Below, piece by piece: positions 34,545-42,932 of a stretch of DNA of 64,000 bases. Each line of letters opens with the position of its first letter. Position 1 is the first letter of the stretch. Source of the DNA: CAG-791 sp963655255 (GTDB lineage: Bacteria > Bacillota > Clostridia > Lachnospirales > Lachnospiraceae); NCBI GenBank assembly GCA_963655255.1, contig CAVKEB010000004.1, positions 62,001 through 126,000 of the forward strand, read 5' to 3'. The notes beneath the pieces were generated by a model. That model had not been told where the DNA came from, ran no database searches, and was given only the letters and a program-made list of their open reading frames with translations. The position numbers and the translations under genes were made by a program.

Positions 34545-35867
34545 CTACGACAATGCACTCCGCATATTCTGTGCTTCCCTCCGGCTGAGCTTCCGGTAGA
34601 GCGCCTCCTCGTCCTTTGTAAACCCGCGGAAGCGGAGCTCATCCAGATCGCGGAAGGCCCTCTCCAGTGCGTCCTGCACCGGATCCGACTGTTCCCCGAA
34701 GGTCACCATGACCACCGACCGCTGTACCGAAGTCTTCGGAAGGCGGACCTTGACCCTCTCCACGAGCCTGCGGCGTCCCATTTTCTGCAGGCTTCCGGTC
34801 AGCCCTCTTGCAGACACACCAGTGAAGTTCCGGATCTCCGCAAGCGATGCCGTCCCTCCTGCGAGCTTCAGATACAGGAGAATCTGCACATCCCTCTCCT
34901 CGAGATCATAGCCCTTCATCAGCCGTTCCAGCGTGCTCTCCAGCAGCCGGTCTTCGTAAAAATTCAACGCAAACGGGTTGCCCTCCATCTTCGGATCAAA
35001 TCTTGCGTCAATGCGCTCCTGTCCGAGCTTCCGGTCCGGAGCCACCGGATTCACGCCGCCATCCTTCGCAAAATTCAGCAGAAACGAATAAATCACCGGG
35101 CTTCGCAGAAGGTATCCGCCTTCCTTGTAGATATCCTTATAAAAGCCCCGGTAATATTCGATGACATTCAGCTTCATCCGGACCGTTCGGCTGATGCTGG
35201 CACCGCCCTGCGCGACCAGCGATCCTTCCGTCTTCACATAGTAATAAACAGGGACCTTCAGCGCATAAATGTGATCCGTATGGAGCACATACTCCATGTT
35301 GAAAATAAAATCTTCCGCCCAGTCCAGCTTCACATCCATGCGAAGCTGATTGTCCTCAATGATGCTGCGCCGGAAAAACTTGTTCCACAGGACGCCGTAA
35401 TAAAAGTCCGCGGGGTTTCGCATCATTTCATCCGCGTATTCCTCGCGGGTCAGAAGCTTCTCCTCTTCGATGTCGCCCTTCTGCGACATTTTCTCCCCAA
35501 TGACACGGTAAAAATCCGCAATGACCATGTCACAGGCCGGATTGTCCTCCATCGCGCGGACGAAGAGTCTCGTCGCGTCCGGCGAAATCCAATCATCCGC
35601 ATCCAGAAACTGGACATATCTGCCCCTCGCCCGGTCCAGAGCCTGGTTTCTCGTATCCGATACCCCGGAATTCGGCTTGTGCACCGCGATGACGCGCGGA
35701 TCCTTTGCCGCGTAGCGGTCAATGATCGCCGCCGTGCCATCCCGGCTGCCGTCATCCATCACCAGCAGCTCGAAATCCGTGTAGGTCTGATTCAGGATGC
35801 TCTCAATGCATCGTCCGATCGTATTCTCTGCGTTGTATGCAGGAACAATAATACTGACTGCCGCCAT
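34545..35867 (-). CDS. GT2 glycosyltransferase fused to a MarR-like winged-helix domain
   Basis: The 440-residue protein begins with a GT-A domain: VSIIVPAYNAENTIGRCIESILNQTY, then MDDGSRDGTAAI and the DXD-type FLDADDWISP. It then has the EDFIFNMEYV region typical of family 2 enzymes that build cell-wall polysaccharides. From about 315 the sequence changes to a winged-helix domain resembling MarR regulators (DLEERDVQILLYLKLAGG, LAEIRNFTGVSARGLTGSLQKMGRRRLVERVKV). The fusion is in one frame without a stop. GGGGAAAAT precedes the chosen ATG; a start 6 codons earlier is less likely. It follows the DUF4317 gene by 14 bp. Confidence 0.85.
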   Translation of the reverse strand: MAAVSIIVPAYNAENTIGRCIESILNQTYTDFELLVMDDGSRDGTAAIIDRYAAKDPRVIAVHKPNSGVSDTRNQALDRARGRYVQFLDADDWISPDATRLFVRAMEDNPACDMVIADFYRVIGEKMSQKGDIEEEKLLTREEYADEMMRNPADFYYGVLWNKFFRRSIIEDNQLRMDVKLDWAEDFIFNMEYVLHTDHIYALKVPVYYYVKTEGSLVAQGGASISRTVRMKLNVIEYYRGFYKDIYKEGGYLLRSPVIYSFLLNFAKDGGVNPVAPDRKLGQERIDARFDPKMEGNPFALNFYEDRLLESTLERLMKGYDLEERDVQILLYLKLAGGTASLAEIRNFTGVSARGLTGSLQKMGRRRLVERVKVRLPKTSVQRSVVMVTFGEQSDPVQDALERAFRDLDELRFRGFTKDEEALYRKLSRREAQNMRSALS

Positions 35868-35881
35868 ATTTTCCCCTTGTG

Positions 35882-37093
35882 TCAAACACTTAAATGCAGA
35901 AGGCTTTCATCCTTTTGAATTTCTCCGACTCCACTGGACCCGCTCTCCTCATCTTCACTCCTGTCCTGGCGCGTGGTCAGGAGCCGGATGCCGTTCAATT
36001 CAATATCGTCCTGTACCGGAATCAGAATATACTCTCTTCCGTCAATGACCTTCGTCGTGATCATGGAAGACATCTCCGATTTCACAGAAATCTTCACGCT
36101 GGGCGACTTGATCTCCATCACAGTCCTGCCGGCGATGTTCTCCGCACGGAAGGTCTTGCCCTCACCGACTTCCTGATCGTAGGCCTCCTCGAACTGCTCC
36201 AGCGCCCCTGGTGCAATGCCCGTGTCGTTCAGGATCCGCCGCACCTCCGTTTTGCCGAGCTCCAGCGGTTCCTCGCTGTCCTCGTTTTGTTTTACCATCT
36301 CATCCAAGGCGTCCGTCAGGTTCTTCACATTCTCAAAATCACAGTCCCGGCCGAGCGTCTGCTCCACCAGTCCCGTGAACAGCTCCTTCTGAACCGATTC
36401 CGTAACCGGCATGTCTCCGCCGATCAGGCCGTCCATCAGTTCCGGATGACGCTCGTCCTCTTTCTTCGCATAATACAGGATGGAGTGAATGTCCGCTCCG
36501 CGGTCATGGAAGGCCGGGTACAGGAAGCCCAGCTCCGGCATCTGCACGCCGAGATCGCTTCGCTTGTTGATAAAGCTCAGGGTCTCCTCGTCATAGCAGA
36601 GTCCCTCTTTGACCTCGACCACCGGACAGATGCAGCACACCATGAACGAGTATACATTCTCGCTCGCATCGTCCATGTCGATTCCGTCCGAGGTCCGGCC
36701 CGGCACATCATACACGCCGTGCGCCAGAACGATCAGATGCCGACCGGCCAGGTCCAGATTCTCCAGAATGTGTGTGAAGAACTCATTGTTCAGCTCTTCA
36801 TCCGTATAATCCGACTGCAGCATCCGGAACATCATGGCCTGCTTGCCGCCCGCGTTCTCTTCCTGCAGCGGAAATTCCATGGTAAACAGGTTTTTGCCGA
36901 TCTTACCGGTCAGCGTTTTCCGGAAAAGTTCACAGTACTTCTCCAGCTCCTCTTCCTGCAGTGCGCGAAACGTCTGCTTCAGCTGCGTAATGATCGTTCC
37001 GTCCTCCGCGACGAAGCACCCGGTCATCCGATCAATGACGCAGCGGTCCTTGGTCATGGTTTTTCTGATTTCCTGTATTTCCTTACGATCCAT
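35882..37093 (-). CDS. DUF4317 protein
   Basis: The 403-residue cytoplasmic protein starts MDRKEIQEIRKTMTKDRCVIDRMTGCFV, a typical DUF4317 start (family common in Lachnospiraceae, function unknown). It contains the motif-like CICPVVEVKEGLCYD and ends in an acidic tail. The start codon follows element D directly, which supplies the Shine-Dalgarno GAGG. A longer frame through element D would add 64 residues encoded by the repeat and is unlikely. It is followed by the GT2 gene. Confidence 0.85.
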   Translation of the reverse strand: MDRKEIQEIRKTMTKDRCVIDRMTGCFVAEDGTIITQLKQTFRALQEEELEKYCELFRKTLTGKIGKNLFTMEFPLQEENAGGKQAMMFRMLQSDYTDEELNNEFFTHILENLDLAGRHLIVLAHGVYDVPGRTSDGIDMDDASENVYSFMVCCICPVVEVKEGLCYDEETLSFINKRSDLGVQMPELGFLYPAFHDRGADIHSILYYAKKEDERHPELMDGLIGGDMPVTESVQKELFTGLVEQTLGRDCDFENVKNLTDALDEMVKQNEDSEEPLELGKTEVRRILNDTGIAPGALEQFEEAYDQEVGEGKTFRAENIAGRTVMEIKSPSVKISVKSEMSSMITTKVIDGREYILIPVQDDIELNGIRLLTTRQDRSEDEESGSSGVGEIQKDESLLHLSV

Positions 37094-37310
37094 TTTATAC
37101 CTCGCTGAGGCAAAATCCGCGATACCAGAGAGAATTTCGCGAAGGCGAATTCTCTCTGTGTACAGAGTGCCGCCTGGCGGCACTCTAAGCAGGAGAAGAT
37201 GTCTGAGGACATCTTCGGGTACAGCGGTTTTGCCGAATGCGGCAGCCGGTGCATCAGCACCGATGCTGCTGTTTGAAAGTGACATATCGATGGCACTTTC
37301 AAACTTTCTC
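37094..37310 (-). repeat. Modular hairpin element, copy D (5' leader of the DUF4317 gene)
   Basis: This is the most complex copy. From the gene outward: the Shine-Dalgarno hairpin CCTCAGCGAGG on the minus strand (37100-37110), then GGCAAAATCCGCG (from 37109). Next come hairpins at 37127-37157 (arms AGAGAGAATT/AATTCTCTCT, core CGCGAAGGCG), 37164-37186 (perfect 11-bp arms AGAGTGCCGCC) and 37195-37216 (arms GAAGATGTC/GACATCTTC, loop TGAG). CGGTTTTGCC (37224-37233) then pairs back with GGCAAAATCCG. After that come a CGGTGC-ATCA-GCACCG hairpin and a 34-nt palindrome (37271-37304, arms GTTTGAAAGTG). It reads as a simple element with other modules inserted in its main loop. Confidence 0.9.
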
Positions 37311-37357
37311 TTTCCTTTACCTGTTATTCCCGGTTATCAAATTACATTGAACCGCGG

Positions 37358-38551
37358 TTATTTCTTTTTCCTGCGGAATGTCAGCAGGCAGATTCCCATC
37401 AGCACCGGGAAAATGATCGCCGCCAGGATTCCCTTATGCAGATCATTTCCGAACGCCGCCGCAACCTGTCCCGCCAGCGTCGGGCCGCCCGAGCAGCCGA
37501 CATCTCCTGCCAGCGCGAACAGCGCGTACATCAGCGTTCCGCCTCCCTGAATCCCCTGCGCCGCGAGACTGAATGTTCCCGGCCAGAAAATTCCCACGGC
37601 AAAGCCCGTCAGGGCACAGCCGAGAAGTCCCACGACGGCATTCGGGACAAACACAATCATGCAGTAGCTGGCAATGCAGAGGATCACGCTCACCGCCATG
37701 AACCGCTTCAGATCCATCTTATCCCCGTATTTGCCGAAAATCGCACGGGAAGTTCCCATCAAAACCGCGAACATCATCGGCCCCATGAGATCTCCCAGCG
37801 TCTTGGAAACGCCCAGTCCCGACTCCGCGAAGGTGGAGGCCCACTGGCTCACCGCCTGCTCGCTGGCTCCCGCACAGAGCATCATCACCATCAGGGTCCA
37901 GAAAAGACCGCTCCCGGCAAGATCGCGAAATGTCATTCCCTTCTCGCCCTCTTCCATAAGAGGCGCAATCGGAACCTTTGTGAACATCAGGAAATTTACC
38001 GCCGGAATCAACGCCCACAGAACCGCCATCATCCGCCAGTTAGAGATTCCGAAAGCAGCGAAAAACAGCGTGGAAATCAGCACCACGCCGACCTGCCCCC
38101 AGCAGTAGAAGGAGTGCAGCATGCTCATCGCCGCTTCCTTATTGTCGGTCGGACACGCCTCCACAATCGGGCTCACCATGACCTCCAGAAGTCCTCCGCC
38201 GACCGCATAGACCGTCACAGCGAAAAGGAGTCCCGCAAAGGGATCAGGCATCACAAACGGAAGAACCGCAAGAAGAATCAGGCCCGCTGCGGAAAACCCG
38301 TCCGCCAGCAGCATGGATGCCCGGTAGCCGATGCGGTCGATGAATTTCGGCGAAACCAGGTCAATGACCAGCTGAACGCCGAAATTAAATGTAATCAGAA
38401 ACGTAATCTGCGACAAAGGAATCCCCATCTGGGACTCAAAGGTCAGGAACAGGAGCGGTGCAAAATTATTTACCACCGCCTGTACGATATAAGCCATGAA
38501 GCAGGCATAAATTGTTTTGTGATAATCCTTCTGGGAAGGTGCTGTACTCAT
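37358..38551 (-). CDS. MFS transporter
   Basis: The 397-residue protein has twelve predicted membrane helices in two halves (first after DYHKTIYACFMAYIVQAVVNNFAPLLFLTF; last ILAAIIFPVLMGICLLTF). The loop between helices 2 and 3 contains FIDRIGYRAS, a version of the MFS signature. It resembles the FucP/sugar-porter-like group, but the substrate cannot be assigned. The inner ATG (MSTAPSQKD) is used with GGGAGAAA upstream. It lies 130 bp after the LOG gene and is followed by element D. Confidence 0.87.
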   Translation of the reverse strand: MSTAPSQKDYHKTIYACFMAYIVQAVVNNFAPLLFLTFESQMGIPLSQITFLITFNFGVQLVIDLVSPKFIDRIGYRASMLLADGFSAAGLILLAVLPFVMPDPFAGLLFAVTVYAVGGGLLEVMVSPIVEACPTDNKEAAMSMLHSFYCWGQVGVVLISTLFFAAFGISNWRMMAVLWALIPAVNFLMFTKVPIAPLMEEGEKGMTFRDLAGSGLFWTLMVMMLCAGASEQAVSQWASTFAESGLGVSKTLGDLMGPMMFAVLMGTSRAIFGKYGDKMDLKRFMAVSVILCIASYCMIVFVPNAVVGLLGCALTGFAVGIFWPGTFSLAAQGIQGGGTLMYALFALAGDVGCSGGPTLAGQVAAAFGNDLHKGILAAIIFPVLMGICLLTFRRKKK

Positions 38552-38681
38552 AAAATCATTTCTCCCGGGCATCCGAATAAGACGCTGCATAAAAAAACTC
38601 CGCCGCTCTGCCCCCTCAGAACGCAGTCAGGCAGACAGGGATTCCGTTTATGTTATCCGACATATCATACAGATGTGATTC

Positions 38682-39236
38682 TCAGTTTTCTTCTTCCTGC
38701 AGCAGAGCCAGGACTTCCTCCACGCTCTCCGCAAAATGCAGACGTTCCAGCATTTCCGGCAGCATGAAGCCCTCCTCCACCATCCTCTGATACATTTCCT
38801 GAAGCGGACGGTAATAGCCGTCCAGACTGCACAGAATGCATTTTTTGACATGCTGATCGAGCGTTGCCAGAGAAAATGCTTCCGTGATCTCCTCCAGTGT
38901 TCCCGGTCCTCCCGGCATCGCAATGTAGATATCCGCGAGCTCCAGCATCTTCGCCTTTCTCGAAGACATCGAATCCGTCACAATGATCTGCGTCAGATCC
39001 TTCTTCTGCCAGCCGCGGTCCACCATGAACTGCGGAATGACGCCGATGATCGAATTGTCACGGTCGCCCGCACTTTTCTGAACGCTTTCAGCCACGGTTC
39101 CCATCGTGCCGAGAGCTCCCGCGCCGTAAATCAGCGTATGTCCATGACCGCCGATGTAGGTTCCGATCTTTTCCGCGGCCTCCCGGTATTTTTCCTCTCT
39201 GCCCGGTTTGGCTCCGCAGTAAACTGCTATATTCAT
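38682..39236 (-). CDS. LOG-family protein (TIGR00730-type)
   Basis: The 184-residue protein starts MNIAVYCGAKPG. It has the family motif PGGPGTLEEITEAFSLATLDQH and the upstream SMSSRKAKMLELADIYIAMPGG. This matches LOG proteins, which hydrolyse cytokinin riboside 5'-monophosphates or act as nucleotide-binding Rossmann proteins. The ATG is preceded by element E, whose last hairpin contains the Shine-Dalgarno GAGG. Its upstream neighbour is the HAD gene. Confidence 0.9.
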   Translation of the reverse strand: MNIAVYCGAKPGREEKYREAAEKIGTYIGGHGHTLIYGAGALGTMGTVAESVQKSAGDRDNSIIGVIPQFMVDRGWQKKDLTQIIVTDSMSSRKAKMLELADIYIAMPGGPGTLEEITEAFSLATLDQHVKKCILCSLDGYYRPLQEMYQRMVEEGFMLPEMLERLHFAESVEEVLALLQEEEN

Positions 39237-39352
39237 TTTTATACCTCGCTGAGGCAAAATCCGCGAACGCGATTTTGCCGAATGCGGCAGCCGGTGCATC
39301 AGCACCGATGCTGCTGTTTGAAAGCGACATATCGATGTCACTTTCAAACTTT
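39237..39352 (-). repeat. Modular hairpin element, copy E (5' leader of the LOG gene)
   Basis: This is the simple form. From the gene outward: Shine-Dalgarno hairpin 39244-39254 (CCTC/GAGG). Then the core hairpin 39253-39279, arms GGCAAAAT/ATTTTGCC, loop CCGCGAACGCG. Then 39287-39314 with stem GCAGC/GCTGC enclosing CGGTGC-ATCA-GCACCG. Last is the 34-nt palindrome starting near 39316 (GTTTGAAAGCG against TGTCACTTTCAAAC). It ends 35 bp from the HAD stop. Confidence 0.9.
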
Positions 39353-39370
39353 TCCCTCTTTTTTACGGAT

Positions 39371-40021
39371 TCAGTTCGTTTCCTCTTCCAGGATCTCTTC
39401 GATTCTTCCCTGACGGATCTTCTCCAGATCCTCAAGGAGACTTTCCTGTGAAAAGACCTGTCTGCCATGAATGCCGCAGGACTGCGCTCCGAGAATATTC
39501 TCCCGCCGGTCATCGAAGAACAGAGACTCCTCCGGATTCAGATGATAGCGCTGCAGCAGTTCCTGATAAATCGGAGGCTCCGGCTTGCTCTCGTGGATTT
39601 CATAGGAAACCACCTTACCGTCCAGATCATCCATAAAATCCGCATACTGCGTGTGCTTGTGAAACAGTTCCTCCGGATAATTGGAAAGAAGATAGATCCG
39701 GTATCCCTGCTGCTTCAGGACATGAATCAGCTCCCAGACTCTCAGCCTCGGGACATGCATGAACTCGCCGTGCCGGACGAAATCCGCAATGACCTTCGCG
39801 TCCTCCGGATATTCCTCTCCCAGTTCCTTCGCGACCTGCTGCCCGTCCTTGTTGCCAAGGTCGAACTCGTGCCAGATATGCTTCGGATCATCGAACATCT
39901 CGGCGCCGATCCGGTCCACGTCCTCCGGCTTCACGCCGAGATCGCGCAGAAGATCCCGCCAGCGGTACTGAATCAGCACGTCTCCCAGATCAAAAATAAG
40001 GTTCCTAATGGTGTCATTCAT
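39371..40021 (-). CDS. HAD-superfamily hydrolase (subfamily IA, haloacid dehalogenase-like)
   Basis: The 216-residue protein has motif I LIFDLGDVLI (nucleophile Asp, but Gly-Asp instead of the usual Gly-Asn), motif II LLSNYPEE, motif III Lys in HESKPEPPIYQ and motif IV FFDDRRENI. A helical cap lies between 15 and 95. It is a phosphatase-like enzyme of unknown substrate. GAGGACGG precedes the ATG. It is downstream of the M18 gene and upstream of the LOG gene, all on the same strand. Confidence 0.92.
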   Translation of the reverse strand: MNDTIRNLIFDLGDVLIQYRWRDLLRDLGVKPEDVDRIGAEMFDDPKHIWHEFDLGNKDGQQVAKELGEEYPEDAKVIADFVRHGEFMHVPRLRVWELIHVLKQQGYRIYLLSNYPEELFHKHTQYADFMDDLDGKVVSYEIHESKPEPPIYQELLQRYHLNPEESLFFDDRRENILGAQSCGIHGRQVFSQESLLEDLEKIRQGRIEEILEEETN

Positions 40022-40159
40022 ATTGAATTTCCGTCCTCCGCGTTTTCATCCTGCGTTTTTCATTCCGCACTTTCCTTTTACAGGTTCCCATATCCGTATC
40101 CGGAATGCAGTGCCCTCACGCCTCCTGAGGCCGACAGGATTTCTGCCAAACGCTTTTTT

Positions 40160-41476
40160 CTAAAATTTCAGCTGATAGTTTCCGTCGCCTTTCCCCCGCA
40201 CGGATCCGGAGAAAAAGATCTCGCAGGCTCTTGCCAGATACTCCGTATCCTTCACGCCCGCCGTCTCATAGGACGAATGCATGGCGAGCTGAGCCAGACC
40301 GATGTCCACGGTATTGAGCGAGAGCTGCGACGTGGAAAGGTTCCCAAGCGTAGACCCTCCCAGCAGGTCCGAGCGGTTGTAGAAAATCTGCACCGGCACT
40401 CCTGCCTTTCTGCAGATTTCCCTCATCACTGCGCCGGAAACCGCATCGGTTGTGTATTTCTGATTGGCGCTGTATTTGATGACAATCCCGCCGTTCGGAA
40501 CCGGACGGTGAGACGGATCCTCCAGCTCCGGATGATTCGGATGAACCGCATGGGCATTGTCCGCCGAAATCATGAAGCTCGACGTCATGCTTTCCATGAA
40601 CTCTTCGCGGCTTCTGCCCAGCTCTGCACTGATCCGTTCCAGCGTCCAGCGAAGGAAGGACGAATCCGCTCCCTGCTTCGTCATGCTGCCGACCTCTTCA
40701 TTATCAAATGCGCAGTACACGGCGATCCTCTCCGACGGCTCCGCCGCAAGAAATCCGCGAAGCGTTCCGTAGGCACACTGGAGATCATCCAGACGTCCGC
40801 TGGAAATAAATTCTCCGTTCAGACCAAGGACGCAGGCCTTCTCCCGGTTGTACAGATACAGATCCGTATCCACGATGTCCTCCGGGGAAACTCCCGTCTC
40901 CTCCGCAATCAATCTCTGAAATACGGTTCCCGGGTCTCCCGCAAGGAGCGGCCGAAGATCCTGCTTCATATCCCACTTATAGCCGTTATTGATCTCACGG
41001 TTCATGTGAATTGCCACGTTCGGAATGATCATCAGGTCGCGGTCGATGTTCAGGAGCCGCGTTTCAATCCCATCGTCCGTGCGGACAATCACCCGTCCTG
41101 CAACAGACAGCGGACGGTCCAGCCAGGGAGCGAGGAGCATTCCGCCATATTTCTCCACATTCAGCGTAACATAACGATTCTCCACGACAATCTCCGCATT
41201 GCTCTTGATCCGGAAGGTCGGGGAGTCCAGATGACTCGCCGCAATGTGATAGCCGATCTCCTTTGCTCCCGCCGGGATTCGAAATGCAATCACCGCAGAG
41301 CCGTTTCTCGTCACGAAATAGTTTCCGCCCGGAGTCAGGTTCCATGCCGTACCTTCCCTGCATTCGGTATATCCCTGCTCCAGCAGGATCCGGCGAATGT
41401 TCTCCGCCGCGAAAAGTGCCACCGGACTTTCATCCAGAAATTTCATCAGGCCTTCTGTAATCTCAGATACTCTCAT
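40160..41476 (-). CDS. M18-family aminopeptidase
   Basis: The 438-residue zinc aminopeptidase has the M18 motifs: SHLDSPTF (zinc His), GRLDDLQCAYG, AFDNEEVGS, SADNAHAVHPNH and DLLGGSTLGN. The C-terminal MHSSYETAGVKD gives the last zinc His. Length is typical. It starts MRVSEITEGLMKFLDESP. The frame stays open through element F upstream, but those residues are repeat-encoded. GAGGTATAAGG from element F is the ribosome site. Transcription probably begins at the promoter near 41650, after the pot operon terminator. Confidence 0.93.
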   Translation of the reverse strand: MRVSEITEGLMKFLDESPVALFAAENIRRILLEQGYTECREGTAWNLTPGGNYFVTRNGSAVIAFRIPAGAKEIGYHIAASHLDSPTFRIKSNAEIVVENRYVTLNVEKYGGMLLAPWLDRPLSVAGRVIVRTDDGIETRLLNIDRDLMIIPNVAIHMNREINNGYKWDMKQDLRPLLAGDPGTVFQRLIAEETGVSPEDIVDTDLYLYNREKACVLGLNGEFISSGRLDDLQCAYGTLRGFLAAEPSERIAVYCAFDNEEVGSMTKQGADSSFLRWTLERISAELGRSREEFMESMTSSFMISADNAHAVHPNHPELEDPSHRPVPNGGIVIKYSANQKYTTDAVSGAVMREICRKAGVPVQIFYNRSDLLGGSTLGNLSTSQLSLNTVDIGLAQLAMHSSYETAGVKDTEYLARACEIFFSGSVRGKGDGNYQLKF

Positions 41477-41625
41477 CCTTATACCTCGCTGAGGCAAAAT
41501 CCGCGATACCAGAGAGAATTTCGCGAAGGCGAATTCTCTCTGTATGCAGAGTGCCGCTTGGCGGCGCTCTAAAAAGGAGAAGATGTCATCAGACATCTTC
41601 GAGTGCAGCGGTTCTGCCATCTGCC
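41477..41625 (-). repeat. Modular hairpin element, copy F (5' leader of the M18 gene)
   Basis: This is a compound form like copy D but without the distal palindrome. Shine-Dalgarno hairpin 41484-41494. Hairpin 41511-41541 (arms AGAGAGAATT/AATTCTCTCT). Hairpin 41548-41570 (arms AGAGTGCCGC/GCGGCGCTCT, one G-U pair). Hairpin 41579-41600 (arms GAAGATGTC/GACATCTTC, loop ATCA). Near 41608, CGGTTCTGCC pairs back with GGCAAAATCCG. A promoter lies just upstream, so the element is transcribed as an mRNA leader. Confidence 0.88.
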
Positions 41626-41646
41626 CGCTTTTTGCGGACTTTTCCT

Positions 41647-41655
41647 ATTATAGCA
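41647..41655 (-). promoter_or_regulatory. Extended -10 promoter for the M18 gene
   Basis: On the minus strand TGCTATAAT forms an extended -10. The start of transcription would be near 41640, about 165 nt before the M18 start codon, with all of element F in the leader. It lies between the terminator of the pot operon and element F. Confidence 0.6.
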
Positions 41656-41714
41656 AACTCCGCCGGACCGGAATATATCCGGAACCGGATGAAACCAAAA
41701 ACGCACAGCCATGC

Positions 41715-41756
41715 AAAAAACGAGGCTTCCGCAGGAAACTGCAGAGGCCTCGTTTT
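41715..41756 (-). terminator. Intrinsic terminator of the polyamine operon
   Basis: On the minus strand AAAACGAGGC pairs with GCCTCGTTTT, extended by an inner stem (CTGCAG..CTGC), and is followed by TTTTTT. It lies 43 bp after the stop of the last gene of the operon. Confidence 0.9.
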
Positions 41757-41798
41757 CATGCTGCGCTGCCCGCAAGACCAGGGCGGCGTGACGCCTGA

Positions 41799-42848
41799 TC
41801 ACTCGTGTACGTGGAAATAAAAGCGGTGCCGCTTGATATATCCGACAATAACGATGGCAAGGCTGATGATGACGCACAGGTAGAACGAACAGCTGCGGGC
41901 GAGAAGCTCCAACTGAAGAGCTGCTTCTTTTTCCAGAAAGACATGCAGTCCGTTGAACAAAAGGTAGTCGGCAACGCCCATCCCACCGGGGATCGGCATA
42001 CACATGGAACCGATCGCGGAATAGATCTGGGAAGCGAAGACCTGTCCGACATTGCGGAACACGCCTCCCTGCGCGAGATAAACCAGGGAAGGTACGATCG
42101 TCTGCGAGAGGCGCTGCAGAAGAGCGAGCGCAAATACAACGAGGAAAACCTGTCCCTTTCCGCGGATGATTCCGAGGCAGCTGCTGTAGTCGGAGAGAAC
42201 GCCGTGCAGCTTGTCCTTCCAGTACTGGTTCTGCTTCACCCACCCCTTCTTCGTCAGCCAGTCAATGATGCGGAAGCCGATCTTCTCGATCTGCTGCGCC
42301 CTTCGGAGAAGGCAGACGAAGAGAACCGCGAGTCCCGTCACGGTGAGATACCCGAGAATGACGAGGAGCTTCGCCAGAAGCGTCAGGCTTCCGAAAGTAG
42401 AAGGTCCCAGGATGACGGTCAGGAATCCAATGGTCAGCGTCGCGAAGGTATGGGCGATCAGATACAGGGCGAGAATGGCCGTGATAAAGCCCATCGGGAT
42501 GCCGTCCCGCAGCATGAACCACGCGCAGACCGGCTGTCCGCCCGTTGCAGAAGGCGTGATTGCCGCGCAGTAGATATCTGCTGAGGCATACAGGATGCCC
42601 TGCCCGACCCGCCGATCGTAGCCGCAGTGCTTGAGGAGATACCAGATGGTCAGCCCCTCGAATGCAATGTAGCCGAACATGCAGAGAATGGCGAGAAGAA
42701 GCCATCCGGGATTGCAGGCAAGGAGCGATGCGCCGAGATCCTGAAAACTCATTTCCTTGCTCTGACCCAGAACGGCCCAGATGGACAAAAGGGCGAGAAG
42801 GAGGGAAATCAATCCCCATACGATTTGTTTTTTATGATTCTTTTTCAT
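41799..42848 (-). CDS. Lysylphosphatidylglycerol synthase-like (UPF0104) membrane protein
   Basis: The 349-residue protein has about eight membrane helices. It carries the UPF0104 motifs ASADIYCAAITPSATGGQPVCAWFML and SAIGSMCMPIPGGMGVADYLL, as in the transmembrane half of MprF and in related flippases. There is no C-terminal synthase domain. The ATG (MKKNHKKQIVW) has no visible ribosome site; a GTG 20 codons earlier also lacks one, so the start is uncertain. It is the last gene of the pot operon, 84 bp after the MATE gene. Confidence 0.82.
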   Translation of the reverse strand: MKKNHKKQIVWGLISLLLALLSIWAVLGQSKEMSFQDLGASLLACNPGWLLLAILCMFGYIAFEGLTIWYLLKHCGYDRRVGQGILYASADIYCAAITPSATGGQPVCAWFMLRDGIPMGFITAILALYLIAHTFATLTIGFLTVILGPSTFGSLTLLAKLLVILGYLTVTGLAVLFVCLLRRAQQIEKIGFRIIDWLTKKGWVKQNQYWKDKLHGVLSDYSSCLGIIRGKGQVFLVVFALALLQRLSQTIVPSLVYLAQGGVFRNVGQVFASQIYSAIGSMCMPIPGGMGVADYLLFNGLHVFLEKEAALQLELLARSCSFYLCVIISLAIVIVGYIKRHRFYFHVHE

Positions 42849-42932
42849 AGGAGGTAGTGTAGCAGGTTCTGCGGAATCTGACAAATCGCAGCCACGGATC
42901 TCCTTCACGGCCGGCGGCAGGGGATGTGGCTC

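Noticed and set aside
37094..37310. Interpretation of the hairpin elements as CRISPR repeats
   Set aside because: Repeats are not regularly spaced with unique spacers, differ in arms, occur singly before genes, and no cas genes are in the window.
37094..41625. Interpretation of the hairpin elements as ordinary terminators
   Set aside because: They lack U-runs after the stems, end at the start codon rather than after the stop, and copies F and G lie downstream of a promoter within a leader.
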